A stretch of DNA of 64,000 nucleotides, taken from positions 1,984,001 through 2,048,000 of the forward strand of contig JAZGTN010000015.1 of the NCBI GenBank assembly GCA_037783415.1, written 5' to 3'. The notes below the pieces were generated by a model. It was not told the origin of the DNA, did no database searches, and saw only the letters and a program-made list of their open reading frames with translations. The stretch is from Leptasterias polaris. Taxonomy: Eukaryota; Echinodermata; Asteroidea; Forcipulatida; Asteriidae. This document shows, in pieces, positions 23,361-34,440 of this stretch (position 1 is its first letter; the number at the start of each line of letters is the position of its first letter). A program made the translations under genes and the position numbers.

Positions 23361-24278
23361 GGTGCACCACACTAAATAAGCCAGAATTAATGCGCCAAGC
23401 TACTTATCATAATTTGTAAACCCACAACTTATTTTTAATTATAACGTTTTGGGGGTCATGCAATTAATAGATTGTGTAAATATAAAAATCTATCACAACC
23501 TGGGGGTTCTGTGCTTCAACTTTTGAGGAGACTTGATAAATTTAGGCGTTAAAGTTGGCCCTATTTGACCGGGGAAGTGGAGAAGTGCTTCACGAAAACT
23601 GGCAGCAAGTCGGTTTTGGAAAAAAAAAAAAAATCGTGTTTTTTTCTTCTGGGGTAGTTAGCAAAAATTCCAAACGGCTGACCTGCCAAAAATTGAAAAG
23701 AATTCTGAAGTTTAGTTGTCCGGAAATATGTCTGATTGGTTTTCAAGAGGCTGAGAGACTTACACGATTTTTTGAGTATTTTTGAATAATTATCATTTAG
23801 CATTGGTTCCTATGGGAGATCTCCCATAGGAACCAATGCTAAATGATAATTATTCAAAAATACTCAAAAAATCGTGAAAGTCTCTCAGCCTCTTGAAAAC
23901 CAATCAGACATATTTCCGGACAACTAAACTTCAGAATTCTTTTCAATTTTTGGCAGGTCAGCCGTTTGGAATTTTTGCTAACTACCCCAGAAGAAAAAAA
24001 CACGATTTTTTTTTTTTTTCCAAAACCGACTTGCTGCCAGTTTTCGTGAAGCACTTCTCCACTTCCCCGGTCAAATAGGGCCAACTTTAACGCCTAAATT
24101 TATCAAGTCTCCTCAAAAGTTGAAGCACAGAACCCCCAGGTTGTGATAGATTTTTATATTTACACAATCTATTAATTGCATGACCCCCAAAACGTTATAA
24201 TTAAAAATAAGTTGTGGGTTTACAAATTATGATAAGTAGCTTGGCGCATTAATTCTGGCTTATTTAGTGTGGTGCACC
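23361..24278. repeat. Near-perfect 918-bp palindrome (two ~455-bp elements head to head)
   Basis: Arms 23361-23819 and 23820-24278 are almost exact reverse complements, with the centre at GGGAGATCTCCC and no spacer. The outer ends are GGTGCACCACACTAAATAAG. Each arm is one copy of the ~455-bp element found elsewhere in the composite. The encoded shadow frames of the two arms differ at one residue, so the duplication is recent or kept alike by gene conversion. Confidence 0.9.
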
Positions 24279-27200
24279 CTATAAGGGCACTTAATTATTC
24301 TTTATGGTTAAAAAATTATGCTTAAATTGTTGAGAATAAGTCACTGACTTGATATCTGGAAAAAAAAAAGTGAAATGTTATTGCGTTCGTCTACAACAAG
24401 GTCAAACATGTTGGAGCATTTACATGTACTCTAAGCACTATGCGAGAAGAAAAACCTGCACGACACACTGTGTACATTCTAAGGACAAGTCAGAAGTTAT
24501 ATCCAAGTCCTCACTCAAAAAGTTATTAACATGTCTCTTTTTTATCACAGGATCATAAAAACCTTACAAGTTATTTAATTAATCATTAAGAAGGGGTTAA
24601 TTGGCATGAACAAGCTGTAAACATGGAAGGGGGCTGGCCGGGGGGGGGGTCACATTTTGCTTTCCCTTAAATTATTCTAACCATGCATTCATATTAGTCT
24701 AAAATGGGGAGCTTTATAAAATCTAGAAAACACATAGGTCACTTTTTGTACATTTAACTGCCCTTTCAAATTGTATTCTACCTCTGGAACGGGGTAAAAG
24801 GGGGAAAGGGTGGGCGGGGCGTGGGCGGGGCATGTTGAAAAAGGTCAAACCACTATGATTGTTTCTGGTTGATGGGGACAAGTTATAACTCTATCCAGAA
24901 ACAGATGGCTATTATCTTAGACAATTCCCCTGGGATGGGGGCCTTTTCACAGGTCCTACTGTCCAATATGGAGCATTGGCAATGGTTTTATCTTGATGAA
25001 TTTTTGTGAAATTTATCTGAAATTGAAAAAAATAAAAATAAAATATATATATATTTTGGCATATCGGCCGAAATTTGTGCGTTCAGCGTAGTGTCGGCCC
25101 TGATACGCTAGCTTGTGCATCGGGAGAACTCTAAAAGTATTTTTGCTTTAGACCACAATTAATGTGAGATCACTTATGATGGATGCCATTCAATGTTTGT
25201 AACAAATCCATTGCCATAAAAATGGGTAGAGCTAGACGCGGCATTTTCAAGATGCAAAAAACTTGGTTCAAGCCGAAAAATAAATTTAATTCACTACAAG
25301 ACAAAGGCAGTGAAACTCAAAGTATACCTACACCACGGTATGTCAGGCCAACCCATCAGCAGTTGAGTTTAGCCGCCCCAAATACGGAGCGAGGAGATTT
25401 CTGCCACATTGCAGCACAGATGGAACAAGACAACCGCAGAAATGTGATGCTCCTTCGTCCAAAAGTTGTAGAAATGGCTCCAGTTGACAAGATCCAGCTC
25501 AAGGGAGTGATCCCAATAGCCAACAAATGTGGCCAGCCACTGCCCAAGAGAGGAACTGATCACCAAGGAGGAGGTTATCGTTTTGTAGACATCAACTCAG
25601 CTCTAGAGCTGGGTGCACAAGCTGTACTTGATCATCAACAAACACATCCTAAGTGTGATGGTCAACCTAAACTATTGGCTGAGGCAGAAGAGCGTAGAGG
25701 TTTAGCCGTCTCAGAGGTAATGTCCTGCAAAAAGTGTGGTTTTAAAACACAAAAGACAAAACTTTACAGTGAGATAGCTAACGAGGGTAGGAAGCGGGGA
25801 CGACGCACTGCAACCCCAAACATGTCTTTCCAAGTTGGCCTGCAGAACACTGGCATTGCAACCGCAGGTGCGAGGAGGCTCTTGACATCAATGGACACAG
25901 CTGTACCATGCACTAGTGGGCTGCAAAAAATTTCGAACAAATGTGGTGAAATTATCAAAAATGAAAATATCAGAGACATGGCAGACAAGAGGAAACTAGT
26001 GAAAGACATCCGTGAGCTCCAAGGCTTTGAACGAGAAAGTCCAATTGCAGTTGAAATGGACAGGCAGTATAATAATCCCCTGCGCAACTGTAGGAAAAAA
26101 AAACCATTTGTTCCTGCAACACAGACAAGAGACACCGTGTGCGAGAACGCAACTACTTCAAAGTTTGTTATAATGTACCATCAAGAAAACAAGCTTTGTA
26201 AAAGTGGTGAAATGTCACCATCATCATTCGGTCAACAATGCACATCCGCTAAGCACGGCGACAAGTGCACAGCTACTCGTCCAGCGCATTTCAATATGGG
26301 AGATGAGAGAGAAGGGGGTGTTCGATGTGCGACTAAACTTTTGGAGTGCACGGAACCAGTTCTTGTGGATAGAATAACAACAGACGCTGACGGCTGTCTA
26401 GCAAAAGGAATGAATTCTGTCATGAGAAGAAGAACGGGAAAGGAAATGGAAAGTCTGCTGGACCCATCCCACTTGAACCGCTCGCTTTGTGCGGCAGTCA
26501 GCCGAGCAAACTTTAGCAGTGACATGTTCCCTGGGAACAGTGCAAGAGACCGAAACAGAGTACAGGACCGATTTGCTGATGACGTGAGTCACAGAGCACA
26601 GGCTGAGGCACACCATATTTCCATTAAATGCGGAAATGACACAGCAAGCATGAAAAGACTGGCTGCAAAGGCGATTGATGCAATTCCGAACTGTTACATG
26701 GGAGACCATGAGAAATGCAAACAAAATTCTCATGTTTGCAACGGTAAATACAAGTACCCATACCTCTCTCGCTATGTCCGCGGCAGATTTATTTTAACAT
26801 CTAAAGATGAGGAAATCTTAAAAACAATTTTGGAAAAACGCATAGGAGACGAAGCGATAGAGAGAACCAAGTACAGAACAAGTTCCCAGAAGTCTGAATC
26901 CATGAATCATGCCTACGCCATGACAAATCCAAAAGGAACACTAACCTTTTCAAGGAACGGAGCTTCAAGAGATCACAGCGCCATCCATCTGGTGAACAAC
27001 CAACATGCAAACTCTATTATCAAAAAGTGTGAGGCAACTCATTGCCCCATTACTGCTGGATCACCCGCTGCAAAAGCCCTCGATGCAATGGACAAAAAAC
27101 AACAATATCACAAAAAACGTGTTATGGGAAAGATCTACAAAAAGCGACGAGCACAGTGTCGAGCTGAACGATATCACACTTACTATGCTAAACAAAATTT

Positions 27201-27920
27201 GTATCAACCTGGCCAACTAAATCCAAAGTCACAGGACACTAACTCATCGTATAACTATGAGGGGCCAAAGATTCACAAGGAGCACAATTACAGCAGAATG
27301 TTCTCAAAATGGAAAAACCGATAGAGTGTAACTCTAATTGAATCACTTGACTTTTCCGGAAACTTGACATTCATAATAATGCAATGTTTACACCTCCCCC
27401 ACTCTTCTTGTTCAGTTATTAGTTAATACCAACCATGCCATGTAATGTATGATGATGATGTTTACAACATGTTTATTTCTTCCTAATTGAGGAAGCAACC
27501 AGCCGCTGTTGACCCATGATTTTCTTGAAAGTGACTTACCATCACAGTCTCATCAAATAGTCATACACGATAGTCGTACCGTCGATCGTAGTTTGTCCCG
27601 TCTTACACACTGTATACTGTTAAGTGTGTAGGAATAGGATGCCTAAAAAAAAAGCAAGCCACTCTTTGAAAACGTTGAATTATTCTGTTAACAAGTGACA
27701 ATGTTATTGCTATCTATATTTTATTATAATTACTGTTTGCAGCCAGAGGAGTGATGTTTTCACGAACAATAAAAAAAAACGGCGATAACTGACGAAAGAA
27801 GTCTCAAACAACTCATTTCTGTCACGCCTGCAATTGTAAACAAACGGCAGACATGTTTAAATCCCAACAAAAATGGCTGCAAGGGCGCCACCATGTTGTA
27901 TATATAGGGCGCACCCCTCT
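24268..27920 (+). mobile_element. Autonomous Mutator-like transposon core
   Basis: About 3.65 kb with short inverted ends GGTGCACCCTATA (24271) and, mirrored, GGTGCGCCCTATA (near 27917). It contains one long intact transposase frame. 24300-25180 and 27325-27900 are non-coding, AT-rich flanks. The exact ends are uncertain because identical GGTGCRCC termini belong to the neighbouring ~455-bp elements. Confidence 0.55.
25183..27324 (+). CDS. Mutator-like transposase (713 codons)
   Basis: Single uninterrupted ORF ending TAG. It matches the invertebrate/fish 'mutator-like transposase domain' family: a CKKCG zinc motif (C182, C185), EMDRQYNNPL (D293), FVPATQTRDTV, KLCKSG, DRITTDADG (D401), DPSHLNRSL, FSSDMFPGN, CYMGDHEKCKQNSHVC (504-519, Cys/His cluster), QKSESMN (E572, N575), TFSRN...RDHSAIHL and QYHKKR. 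D293, D401 and E572 are candidate DDE catalytic residues; the ES-x-N context is usual in Mutator-like elements. The first ATG is at 25183. The ATG at 25222 (MGRARRGIFK) has a better Kozak context and may be the real start. Intactness suggests a recently active element. The role would be cut-and-paste transposition in the nucleus. The family is recognised from memory of its motifs, not from a search. Confidence 0.85.
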   Translation: MPFNVCNKSIAIKMGRARRGIFKMQKTWFKPKNKFNSLQDKGSETQSIPTPRYVRPTHQQLSLAAPNTERGDFCHIAAQMEQDNRRNVMLLRPKVVEMAPVDKIQLKGVIPIANKCGQPLPKRGTDHQGGGYRFVDINSALELGAQAVLDHQQTHPKCDGQPKLLAEAEERRGLAVSEVMSCKKCGFKTQKTKLYSEIANEGRKRGRRTATPNMSFQVGLQNTGIATAGARRLLTSMDTAVPCTSGLQKISNKCGEIIKNENIRDMADKRKLVKDIRELQGFERESPIAVEMDRQYNNPLRNCRKKKPFVPATQTRDTVCENATTSKFVIMYHQENKLCKSGEMSPSSFGQQCTSAKHGDKCTATRPAHFNMGDEREGGVRCATKLLECTEPVLVDRITTDADGCLAKGMNSVMRRRTGKEMESLLDPSHLNRSLCAAVSRANFSSDMFPGNSARDRNRVQDRFADDVSHRAQAEAHHISIKCGNDTASMKRLAAKAIDAIPNCYMGDHEKCKQNSHVCNGKYKYPYLSRYVRGRFILTSKDEEILKTILEKRIGDEAIERTKYRTSSQKSESMNHAYAMTNPKGTLTFSRNGASRDHSAIHLVNNQHANSIIKKCEATHCPITAGSPAAKALDAMDKKQQYHKKRVMGKIYKKRRAQCRAERYHTYYAKQNLYQPGQLNPKSQDTNSSYNYEGPKIHKEHNYSRMFSKWKNR

Positions 27921-28387
27921 AAATAATCTCCCATAGGAACCAATGCTAAATGATAATTATTCAAAAATACTCAAAAAATCGTGAAAGTCTCTCAGCCTCT
28001 TGAAAACCAATCAGACATATTTCCGGACAACTAAACTTCAGAATTCTTTTCAATTTTTGGCAGGTCAGCCGTTTGGAATTTTTGCTAACTACCCCAGAAG
28101 AAAAAAACACGATTTATTTTTTTTTTCCAAAACCGACTTGCTGCCAGTTTTCGTGAAGCACTTCTCCACTTCCCCGGTCAAATAGGGCCAACTTTAACGC
28201 CTAAATTTATCAAGTCTCCTCAAAAGTTGAAGCACAGAACCCCCAGGTTGTGATAGATTTTTATATTTACACAATCTATTAATTGCATGACCCCCAAAAC
28301 GTTATAATTAAAAATAAGTTGTGGGTTTACAAATTATGATAAGTAGCTTGGCGCATTAATTCTGGCTTATTTAGTGTGGTGCACCCA
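27911..28387. mobile_element. ~455-bp GGTGCRCC element, intact copy
   Basis: From GGCGCACCCCTCTAAATAAT to TTATTTAGTGTGGTGCACCC, nearly identical to the palindrome arms. Non-coding. Its ends resemble those of the transposase unit, so it may be a non-autonomous partner. Confidence 0.7.
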
Positions 28388-29347
28388 GGGGGGCGCACCA
28401 CTCTAAATAATCTCCCATAGGGTTTCACCCCTCTAAATAGACTCCCATAGCAAACAATGATAAATGCTAAATATTCAAAAATTCTAAAAACTAAACTTCA
28501 GATTTCTTTTCAATTTTTGGCAGGTCAGCCGTTTGGAATTTTTGCTAATTACCCCAGAAAAAACACCCCCGAAAATGTGTTTTTTCCCAAACCGACTTGC
28601 CGCCAGTTTTCATGAGGCACTCCTCCAATTCCCAAGCTAAATAGGACCAACTTTAAAGCCCAAATTTATCAAATCTCCTCAAAACTTGAAACCCAGAACC
28701 CCCAGGTTGTGATAAGTTCTTATAATTACACACTCTATTAGTTGCATGACCCCCAAAACGTTATAATTAAAAATAAGTTGTGGGTTTACAAATTATGATA
28801 AGTAGCTTGGCGCATGAATTTTTGGTCGATTTAGAGTAGTGCACCCATAGCAACCAACGCTAAATGCTAAATATTCAAAAATACCCCAAAACATATTTAA
28901 AGTCTTTTAACCTCTTGAAAACCAATCAAACATACTTTTGTACGACTAAACTCCAGATCTTTTTGGGCAGATAAGCCGTTTGGAATGTTTGCATATTACC
29001 CCAGAGGAAAACACCCCCCCCCCCCCCCCCTTATAAAAAAACAATAAACATGTGCTTTTTCCCAAATATATTTGCTGCCAGTTTTCGTGAATCAATTTTC
29101 CACTTCCCAAGCCAAATAGGACCAACTTATCCACTTCCCAAGCCAAATAGGACCAACTTTAAAGCATACATTTATCGAAGTCTCCTCCAAAGTTTAGGCA
29201 ATGATCGCAAAACCAAAGATTGTAATAAATTATCAGAATTACACAATATATTAATTGCATGACCCCAAAACATTAATATTAGTCAAAAGTAGCTGTCGGT
29301 TTCCCCAAAATTATAATAAGTTTGGCACCTAAATTAAGTGTGGTGCC
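28388..29347. mobile_element. Two degenerate copies of the ~455-bp element
   Basis: Copies at 28388-28845 and ~28846-29347 share CTCCCATAG, GGCAGGTCAGCCGTTTGGAA, CCCCAGGTTGTGATA and a terminal GTGGTGC-type motif, but carry many substitutions and a C run (29008-29030). They are older insertions than 27911-28387. Confidence 0.6.
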
Positions 29348-29353
29348 CATCAA

Positions 29354-29355
29354 AC

Positions 29356-29432
<77 letters not shown>

Positions 29433-29493
29433 TATGGGGTTTTGGTGGGTTATTTGTGGCGGCTGCGGCGGCGGCGGCTGCTGCTGCGGCTGC

Positions 29494-29569
<76 letters not shown>

Positions 29570-29570
29570 A
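29354..29570. repeat. (TTG)n-(CTG)n-(TTG)n trinucleotide tract
   Basis: About 25 TTG units, a GGC/GCG-rich interruption (29450-29495), ~14 CTG units (29496-29536), then ~11 TTG units. Long single-residue ORFs here are spurious. Confidence 0.95.
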
Positions 29571-31800
29571 TAATTATGATTTTAACATAAAAAATAACGC
29601 CGAATGAACAAAAAAACATAGTTTATCCTTCTTGTAATGTAGAGGGCCTGACGAACCTTTTCCAAAAATTGAATATAAACAAATAGCAAATTAAAAATGG
29701 TTAATGGTATCCATTACAAAAAAACAGCTGTGGTTTTGCATATTTTTTATATATGATTGTTTGTAAATTAGTTCAATCTTAACCAGCTTGCTATTGAAGT
29801 GAACTAAACTATAAGCTTTCTATCTACGCGTGCCTTAAAAAAAAGGAACATTCTGTGTTTACTACATTTCTTGATTTATTTGTGGATTTATTTGTAAATT
29901 ATATGTTAATTAATGACTAGTTAGACAAATTAGAGGACAGAATAATTCTAATTCAATCTTGAACAGGTACTTGAACGACTTTGTGTTTTACAGGAATGCT
30001 ATTATTTTAAACTTGTTTTTCGTGTGTTTGTTTTTCAATGTAACTTTTTGAAACTAAACTTCTGAATTGTTCGTCATTATCGATCAAAAAGTTAGGCCAC
30101 AACCTGAAGGTTTTGGAAACCTATAAACATAAGTAATGACGTACAGGGCTTTTCGCAAATCTTTCTGAAAAGCAGCGGAGGGTAAACAAATTTTTGTTTT
30201 TTACATTAAAATCTGTTTAATCTCTACCTTGTTAACTCAATTTCATTATTGATTGGAAACATTTTAACTGAATTTCAGCAAAGATCACTAATTGTTGCTT
30301 TTGTCAATGAAGTTGGTCTTTAACATAAAGGGATAAAATTTCTTTAGGGGGGGTCGAGTTGAGTCAAGCGCATAGCTACCGGTTTACGTAGTCTTTATTG
30401 AAAATGGCACCAATACAAATCACCTAATTAACTTCTATATTGGGCAGGAATAATTCCATGAAAAAAAGAATTGTTCTAAGAGTAATAAGCTGTGTAAGTC
30501 TCGCGCTTATTCGAACTTGAGACCCGTTGGGAGGTGCCCAAGTTTGTTTATAGCGCGTGTGAAAGCAATGAGTACGTGCGTGGGTCCAAAAGGTTCAACT
30601 ACGCGCGAGACTTTCACTGTCTTAAGATACCCATCGCACAACGCACAGCGCACTAATTACCTGCTTTTCTCCTGTCCGCCATTTTGGGAGTTAAAATGTG
30701 CACAAAAGGAATGGTACATGTGCATACACACCTATGAACAATGCGCGTCTACCATTTCCGCCTTTTTGGGGAGTCCATTCCCAGCCTCGCTACCATGGGC
30801 AGCGCGCCGTAACGCCCGCTAACTCCGCGTACGTCTCTAACCCCTGGAAGGGAAACACTAAAAATCAACGCTGATTGACTCACCCAAAGTGACTGTTATG
30901 CGTGTACGCTTGTTAAAAACTTTCGATCGGCCCTAGGCGGCACTTGTCGGGCGCTTAGTACGCGCGTGTAAAAATGCACGTATTTCGACGCAATACATTT
31001 CAAATTAATCATGTTTTTATATGGGCACCCTAAACTGGGCACCCTAAACTGCATATCACAAGATTGAAAAAGAATGGGAGGGGGCCAGTTGCTCTATGAC
31101 TTGTGCGTCCTTTGACAGCGCGCTCTGCGTAGTCTCTTACACAGAATGGATCAACCACAGGACTAATTAAAATATCCCTTATATTTGGATATTTCAAAGT
31201 CACACTTCCAGGGGGATATGATCGAGCGATGCATTCTGGGAAGGAAAACAACATGGTGCGGCGAGATCGTACACCCCTGGGAACGAGGTTGAGTCCATTC
31301 CTTTTGTGCACGTTTTGACTCCAAAAATGGCAGATAGGAGACGCGCGTGTATGCGCGCTGCGCGTTGTGCAATGGTCCATTGTTTTTTGTAAAAACGTGC
31401 ACAAAAGGATGGTATTACGTGTTTACGCACAATGCGCTTGTAAACACGTGTACCATTCTTTTGTGCACGTTTTGACCCCAAAAATGACGCGCGTGTAGAT
31501 GATGACGCCATATGCAATGGGTCTATAGACTTTGCAAGTCTCGCTTCTATCGGATCGAGAAAACACGTCAGGCGATGAAAAAATCTGACCAACAAAAACA
31601 ATCAATGAGTTTTAGCTTTCATAATTAATACACAAATCATAGTTTTTGTTGAAACAAACTAAAAACTCTGGGACAAAGGATGCTTATTTAACTTTTTAGG
31701 AATCCCTTTTGTAAATCCACGCCTGAGTACATGCAACCACTAAAAGCAGGTTTAAACACAGACGCGCGATGATGGAGAGATCAATGGAGATCAACCGTCA
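29571..31800. other. Composite-element interior, GC-mixed repeats, no gene
   Basis: AT-rich to 30480, then 30480-31560 with many GCGC/CGCG words, repeats of CACAAAAGGAATGGTAC-like sequence, ACTGGGCACCCTAAA in tandem, and an end GCAATGGGTCTATAGAC related to the MITEs at 36819 and 48664. Probably nested MITE fragments. No coding evidence. Confidence 0.4.
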
Positions 31801-31804
31801 GGAT

Positions 31805-32230
31805 GTACCCCTGTGGGTGCACCATACTAAAAGGGACAAATATTCGTGCGCCAAGCTCATTAACGTTTTAGGGGTCATGCAATTAATAGATAGTTTAATT
31901 ATACGAATCTATCACAACCTGGGGGTTTTGCGTTTCAACTTTTGGGGTGACTATTTTTAGGCGTTTAAGTTGGCCCTATTTTACATGGCAAAATGGAGGA
32001 TTGCTTCACGAAAACTGGCAGCAAGTCGGTTTGGGAAAAAGTTCATTTTCTGGGGTCGCTAGATAAAATTCAAAACGACTGACCTGCCAAAAATGGGAAA
32101 GAATTCTGAAGTTTAGTTGTCCGAAAATATGTCTGATTGGTTTTCAAGAGGCTGAGAGACTTACACAATTTTTGAGTATTTTTGAATACAGCATTTAGCA
32201 TTGGATCCTATGGGAGATTATTTAGAGTGG
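31805..32230. mobile_element. ~455-bp GGTGCRCC element, inverted copy
   Basis: Reverse-oriented relative to 27911-28387, from GTGCACCATACTAAAAGG to GATTATTTAGAGTGGTGCGC, with a short internal deletion. It abuts the inner end of the right 31-bp-array arm. Confidence 0.6.
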
Positions 32231-32376
32231 TGCGCCCCCCTGTGAAACTACCCGATAAGTCTGCCGCCACCAAGCGGTGCTGTCCACCATGTGCAAATCA
32301 ACTCGTTTCCACAATCTCGTTCCCCGTGGGGGCCGGCCCACGTCAATACTCCGTGCTTGGAAAAAAGGACGCACGT

Positions 32377-33835
32377 AATTCTGAAAAATATTTCCACGGG
32401 AAAACGAAATTCTGAAATATATTTCCACGGGAAAACGAAATTCTGAAATATATTTCCACGGGAAAACGAAATTCTGAAAAAAATTTCCACGGGAAAACGA
32501 AATTCTGATAAATATTTCCACGGGAAAACGAAATTCTGAAAATTATTTCCACGGGAAAACGAAATTCTGAAATATATTTCCACGGGAAAACGAAATTCTG
32601 AAATATATTTCCACGGGAAAACGAAATTCTGATAAATATTTCCACGGGAAAACGAAATTCTGAAATATATTTCCACGGGAAAACGAAATTCTGAAATATA
32701 TTTCCACGGGAAAACGAAATTCTGAAATATATTTCCACGGGAAAACGAAATTCTGAAATATATTTCCACGGGAAAACGAAATTCTGAAAAATATTTCCAC
32801 GGGAAAACGAAATTCTGATAAATATTTCCACGGGAAAACGAAATTCTGAAATATATTTCCACGGGAAAACGAAATTCTGAAATATATTTCCACGGGAAAA
32901 CGAAATTCTGAAATATATTTCCACGGGAAAACGAAATTCTTAAATATATTTCCACGGGAAAACGAAATTCTGAAAAATATTTCCACGGGAAAACGAAATT
33001 CTGATAAATATTTCCACGGGAAAACGAAATTCTGAAAATTATTTCCACGGGAAAACGAAATTCTGAAATATATTTCCACGGGAAAACGAAATTCTGAAAT
33101 ATATTTCCACGGGAAAACGAAATTCTGATAAATATTTCCACGGGAAAACGAAATTCTGAAATATATTTCCACGGGAAAACGAAATTCTGAAAAATATTTC
33201 CACGGGAAAACGAAATTCTGATAAATATTTCCACGGGAAAACGAAATTCTGATAAATATTTCCACGGGAAAACGAAATTCTGAAAATTATTTCCACGGGA
33301 AAACGAAATTCTGAAATATATTTCCACGGGAAAACGAAATTCTGAAATATATTTCCACGGGAAAACGAAATTCTGATAAATATTTCCACGGGAAAACGAA
33401 ATTCTGAAATATATTTCCACGGGAAAACGAAATTCTGAAATATATTTCCACGGGAAAACGAAATTCTGAAATATATTTCCACGGGAAAACGAAATTCTGA
33501 AATATATTTCCACGGGAAAACGAAATTCTGAAAAATATTTCCACGGGAAAACGAAATTCTGATAAATATTTCCACGGGAAAACGAAATTCTGAAATATAT
33601 TTCCACGGGAAAACGAAATTCTGAAATATATTTCCACGGGAAAACGAAATTCTGAAATATATTTCCACGGGAAAACGAAATTCTGAAATATATTTCCACG
33701 GGAAAACGAAATTCTGAAAAATATTTCCACGGGAAAACGAAATTCTGATAAATATTTCCACGGGAAAACAAAATTCTGAAAATTATTTCCACGAGAAAAC
33801 GAAATTCTGAAAATTATTTCCGCGAGAAAACGAAA
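32377..33835. repeat. 31-bp tandem array, right arm (~47 copies)
   Basis: Inverse of the left array (AATTCTGAAATATATTTCCA plus CGGGAAAACGA). The outermost units again carry CGCGAGAAA or CACGAGAAA variants, mirroring the left arm. Confidence 0.95.
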
Positions 33836-34068
33836 AAAAATTATTGGCATGTCACCTCCCGGGCTCCGTACTTTAATAAGGAAATCCGAGCTAAGATAAT
33901 AAGAACACATAATGAAGAGGGATAGGAATTCAATATAAATCTCTGAATTCAGACTCTCTTTTGAGGCATATGGCTTACCAAATTGTTTTGGGTCGCTACT
34001 TTTATACTAACGCTGTAGTTGTAGATACTTAAAACCCCATGATCCTTTTATGTCCAGGGGTACCTGGT

Positions 34069-34440
34069 TCAACTTACCATAAAAACAAATCTTGATCCTA
34101 ATTTTAGTATTTTTTTGTCCTCATGCCCTGTATTATAAAGCGCACAAGAACCATTAAAGTCTGGCCTTGTACAGTATAATAAAATGGAATGGGTACAAAT
34201 CATTAAATTTTTACGTGGTATAATGCTCATCAAACGCTTGCCAATATGCATGGTTAGGTTACCATCCATTATGAACACAGTGCAGCTATAGCTCTACCTT
34301 GATTAAATATTGAGCACCTCTCTATTTTTTTATATTATTAATAACGTTGTCTTCGGAGCTGTCAGGTGCGACAATTGTTCATCGTCACCTCCAAGCATAG
34401 AGCCAAGCCCAGGAGCTGTGCTGGTGTTGAGTGCTCAAGA
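34069..34440 (+). promoter_or_regulatory. 5' flank of lectin B, conserved with lectin C
   Basis: Blocks here reappear inverted at 47654-48300: CAAGCCCAGGAGCTGTG, GAGTGCTCAAGA just before the ATG, CAAGAACCATTAAAGTCTGG and GTCCTCATGCC. Conservation across the inverted duplication marks the likely shared promoter region. No TATA box position can be fixed. Confidence 0.45.

Larger units (their letters stand above)
22377..33870. mobile_element. Composite foldback-like element with 31-bp-array inverted ends
   Basis: The two ends are inverted copies: TACGGAGCCCGGGAGGTGAC at 22377 and its complement ending at 33870. Each end then has a 31-bp tandem array, and each array is followed inward by the same ~150-bp unique segment (23221-23373; 32220-32377) ending at a GGTGC(A/G)CCAC motif. 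The left inverted repeat is ~1.0 kb and the right ~1.65 kb, differing by array length. Long inverted repeats made of short tandem repeats are the hallmark of foldback elements (Drosophila FB, sea urchin TU). The interior carries a Mutator-like transposase and several nested ~455-bp elements. No clean target duplication is visible; only ACT/TACT matches across the edges. Confidence 0.7.

Noticed and set aside
22487..23375. Long overlapping ORFs of FPVEI/FRISFSRG/FVFPWKY repeats (also 32222-33910)
   Set aside because: They arise because the 31-bp unit has no stop in three frames of one strand; all three frames are equally open, with no codon bias.
23555..24084. Repeated ~76-codon ORF (MALFDRGSGEVLHENWQQVG...)
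   Set aside because: It is part of the ~455-bp element, appears on both palindrome arms and degenerates freely in other copies; no sign of coding constraint.
25356..27010. Antisense ORFs across the transposase
   Set aside because: Shadow frames of the 713-codon transposase; no motifs.
29322..29619. Poly-Leu, poly-Cys, poly-Thr and poly-Ala ORFs
   Set aside because: Translations of the trinucleotide tract.
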